DNA from: JBBDMC01 sp963826055 | Lineage (GTDB): Bacteria; Pseudomonadota; Alphaproteobacteria; Rhizobiales; Kaistiaceae | DNA: 64,000 nucleotides | Direction of reading: 5' to 3' | Assembly (NCBI GenBank): GCA_963826055.1 | Contig: CAWGVO010000006.1 | Span: 62,001-126,000 of the forward strand | Shown: one piece after another, positions 62,893-64,000 of the stretch | How the letters are laid out: each line of letters opens with the position of its first letter | How positions within the stretch are numbered: position 1 is the stretch's first letter | Notes under the pieces: generated by a model | The model's database searches: none | What the model was told of the DNA's origin: nothing | Seen by the model: the letters and a program-made list of their open reading frames with translations, nothing else | Program-made: the position numbers and the translations under genes

Positions 62893-62906
62893 GTCTGACA
62901 ACGAGC

Positions 62907-63392
62907 CTATCCCACCGGCAAGTGGTGCCGCACCCGCCGGTACTCGTGCCAGATCAGCACGATGACGACGAGATCGAAGATCGTCAGCAGCGCCAGGCCA
63001 AGCGAGGGCGCAAAGGTCATCCGGTAGAGCTGATAGAGAATAAAGAGACCGAGGACGACGAGCCCCGCCGGATAGGCCCAGTGCTTCTTGGCCAGCAGCC
63101 CCGCCACCACCGCCAGCTTCAGCACGCCGTGGCTGATCAGGTAGTAGACCATGAACCGCTGGCCGCTCACTGAATAGGACTCGGCCGCGTGCAGCAGCCA
63201 GCCGGCGATCCGGTCGGAGGGATCTTCGATCAGCTCGCGGTGAACGAGCGCCGTCACGATCGCGGTCACCGAGGAGGGCTTGATGAAGGCGATGACAAGC
63301 CCGGCGACGACCTCGAAGAGCGCATTGAGCCCCTTCAGGATGATGCTGACGCGAAAGACCGCGTAGATGCGCCGCTCGGAGAGCGCCGCCAT
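62907..63392 (-). CDS. DUF2127 membrane protein
   Basis: 161 residues with about four membrane helices: RVSIILKGLNALFEVVAGLV, YYLISHGVLKLAVVAGLLAK, PAGLVVLGLFILYQLYRM and LALLTIFDLVVIVLIWHEYR. Matches DUF2127; function unknown. The start ATG 63392 is the only good one in frame. It follows the ilvE gene by 23 bases on the same strand. Confidence 0.88.
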   Translation of the reverse strand: MAALSERRIYAVFRVSIILKGLNALFEVVAGLVIAFIKPSSVTAIVTALVHRELIEDPSDRIAGWLLHAAESYSVSGQRFMVYYLISHGVLKLAVVAGLLAKKHWAYPAGLVVLGLFILYQLYRMTFAPSLGLALLTIFDLVVIVLIWHEYRRVRHHLPVG

Positions 63393-63415
63393 GGCCGCCG
63401 CCGACGAAGGGCCGC

Positions 63416-64000
63416 TCAGCCGCTCGCCGCCATCGCCTCGTGCTGCGGCATGACCAGGGCCGAATAGTCGTCCATCAGCGTCCGCGTGATCTCGCCGACG
63501 GTGAAACGGTAGGGCCCGATCTCCGACACCGGCGTCACTTCCGCCGCGGTGCCGGTCAGGAAGCACTCCTCCAGGTCCGTCATCTCCTCCGGCATGATCG
63601 CCCGCTCGACCACCTTGTAGCCGCGCTTTTTGGCCAGACCGATCACCGACTGCCGGGTGATGCCGTCGAGGAAGCAGTCCGGCGTCGGCGTATGGATGAC
63701 GCCGTCCTTGACGAAGAAGACGTTGGCGCCGGTCGCCTCCGCCACCTGCCCCCGCCAGTCGAACATCAGCGCGTCGGCGTAGCCTTTGCGCTCGGCCTCG
63801 TGCTTGGAGATGGTGCAGATCATGTAGAGGCCGGTCGCCTTCGCCTTCGCCGGCTCCGTCGCCGGATCCGGACGGCGGTAGCGCGCGATGTCGAGGCGGA
63901 TGCCCTTCAGCCGCTCTTCCGGCTTGAAGTACGACGGCCACTCCCACACCGCGATGGCGAGGTGGATCTTGCTCTGCTGGGCCGACACGCCCATCATCTC
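63416..64000 (-). CDS. ilvE: Branched-chain amino-acid aminotransferase, 3' part
   Basis: PLP fold-type IV enzyme that makes and degrades Val, Leu and Ile. The C-terminal 194 residues are in the window; the start lies beyond 64000. Visible features are EATGANVFFVKDGVIHTPTP and RQSVIGLAKKRGYKV, which position the cofactor phosphate and substrate, and ECFLTGTAAEVTPVSEIGPY. The PLP-binding Lys may lie just outside or near the edge (the KATGLYMICTISKHEAERKG region holds the expected strand). The fit to the family is clear. Confidence 0.9.
   Translation of the reverse strand, partial: EMMGVSAQQSKIHLAIAVWEWPSYFKPEERLKGIRLDIARYRRPDPATEPAKAKATGLYMICTISKHEAERKGYADALMFDWRGQVAEATGANVFFVKDGVIHTPTPDCFLDGITRQSVIGLAKKRGYKVVERAIMPEEMTDLEECFLTGTAAEVTPVSEIGPYRFTVGEITRTLMDDYSALVMPQHEAMAASG

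Overview
The window is about 64 kb of GC-rich chromosome from an alphaproteobacterium, most likely of the order Hyphomicrobiales (Rhizobiales). The evidence is the rpoD-dnaG order, carA and carB with Rhizobiales-like neighbours, trxB followed by an LsrB/VtlR-type LysR gene with an AbcR-like small RNA behind it, many DUF families common in that order, and Rhizobiales-type palindromic repeats. Genus cannot be fixed from sequence alone.

Layout. 1-3.3 kb is a decayed, AT-richer accessory patch: a Z1-domain (defence-type helicase) gene split by an IS5-family element with a clean TGA target duplication, then a degenerate IS630-family transposase, ending against the 3' end of rpoD, where the last 15 codons of rpoD occur twice. 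3.2-7.5 kb holds rpoD and dnaG. 7.6-13 kb has a GYD protein, a His/Arg-type amino-acid ABC importer (without its ATPase), a phasin-like protein and a YqeY protein. 13-24 kb has carA, cytochrome b561, several small DUF proteins, a YpfJ-like metalloprotease, two transglutaminase-like proteins, carB and greA. 24.2-27.6 kb is a compact unit of two tandem YheC/YheD-type ATP-grasp proteins converging on an acyl carrier protein plus alpha/beta hydrolase. 27.7-29.9 kb is trxB, the LysR regulator and the sRNA. 29.9-33.2 kb has two MsrP-like molybdoenzyme genes (one lacking the molybdenum-ligand cysteine) divergent from a six-heme cytochrome, with a perfect FNR-type box between them. 33.2-46.6 kb holds an EF-G-like GTPase, CorA, FecR, two ParA-like proteins, aspartate aminotransferase, a SAF-domain dehydrogenase, an XRE-cupin regulator and a fasciclin protein. 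46.7-49.8 kb is modE-modABC with a palindromic operator. 50-64 kb has RlpA, DUF72, DUF1697, an FMN reductase, a 254-residue DpnI-type restriction enzyme with a zinc-ribbon partner, uvrB, a DUF1800/DUF1501 pair, a lysine-rich mini-protein, a dienelactone hydrolase, cspA, DUF2127 and the 3' part of ilvE.

A caution runs through the window. About a dozen otherwise well conserved genes (rpoD, uvrB, the EF-G homologue, aatA, corA, both msrP copies, the cytochrome, DUF302, fecR, ypfJ and others) are broken by single-base shifts. Most are explained by one or two extra bases. That fits sequence error better than real decay, so I give the inferred full gene extents and mark where each frame shifts.

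The best candidates for something not described before are the ATP-grasp/ACP/hydrolase unit, the duplicated rpoD tail beside the Z1 island, the MsrP-like protein without its metal ligand, and the paired ParA-like proteins of which the second has a degenerate P-loop.
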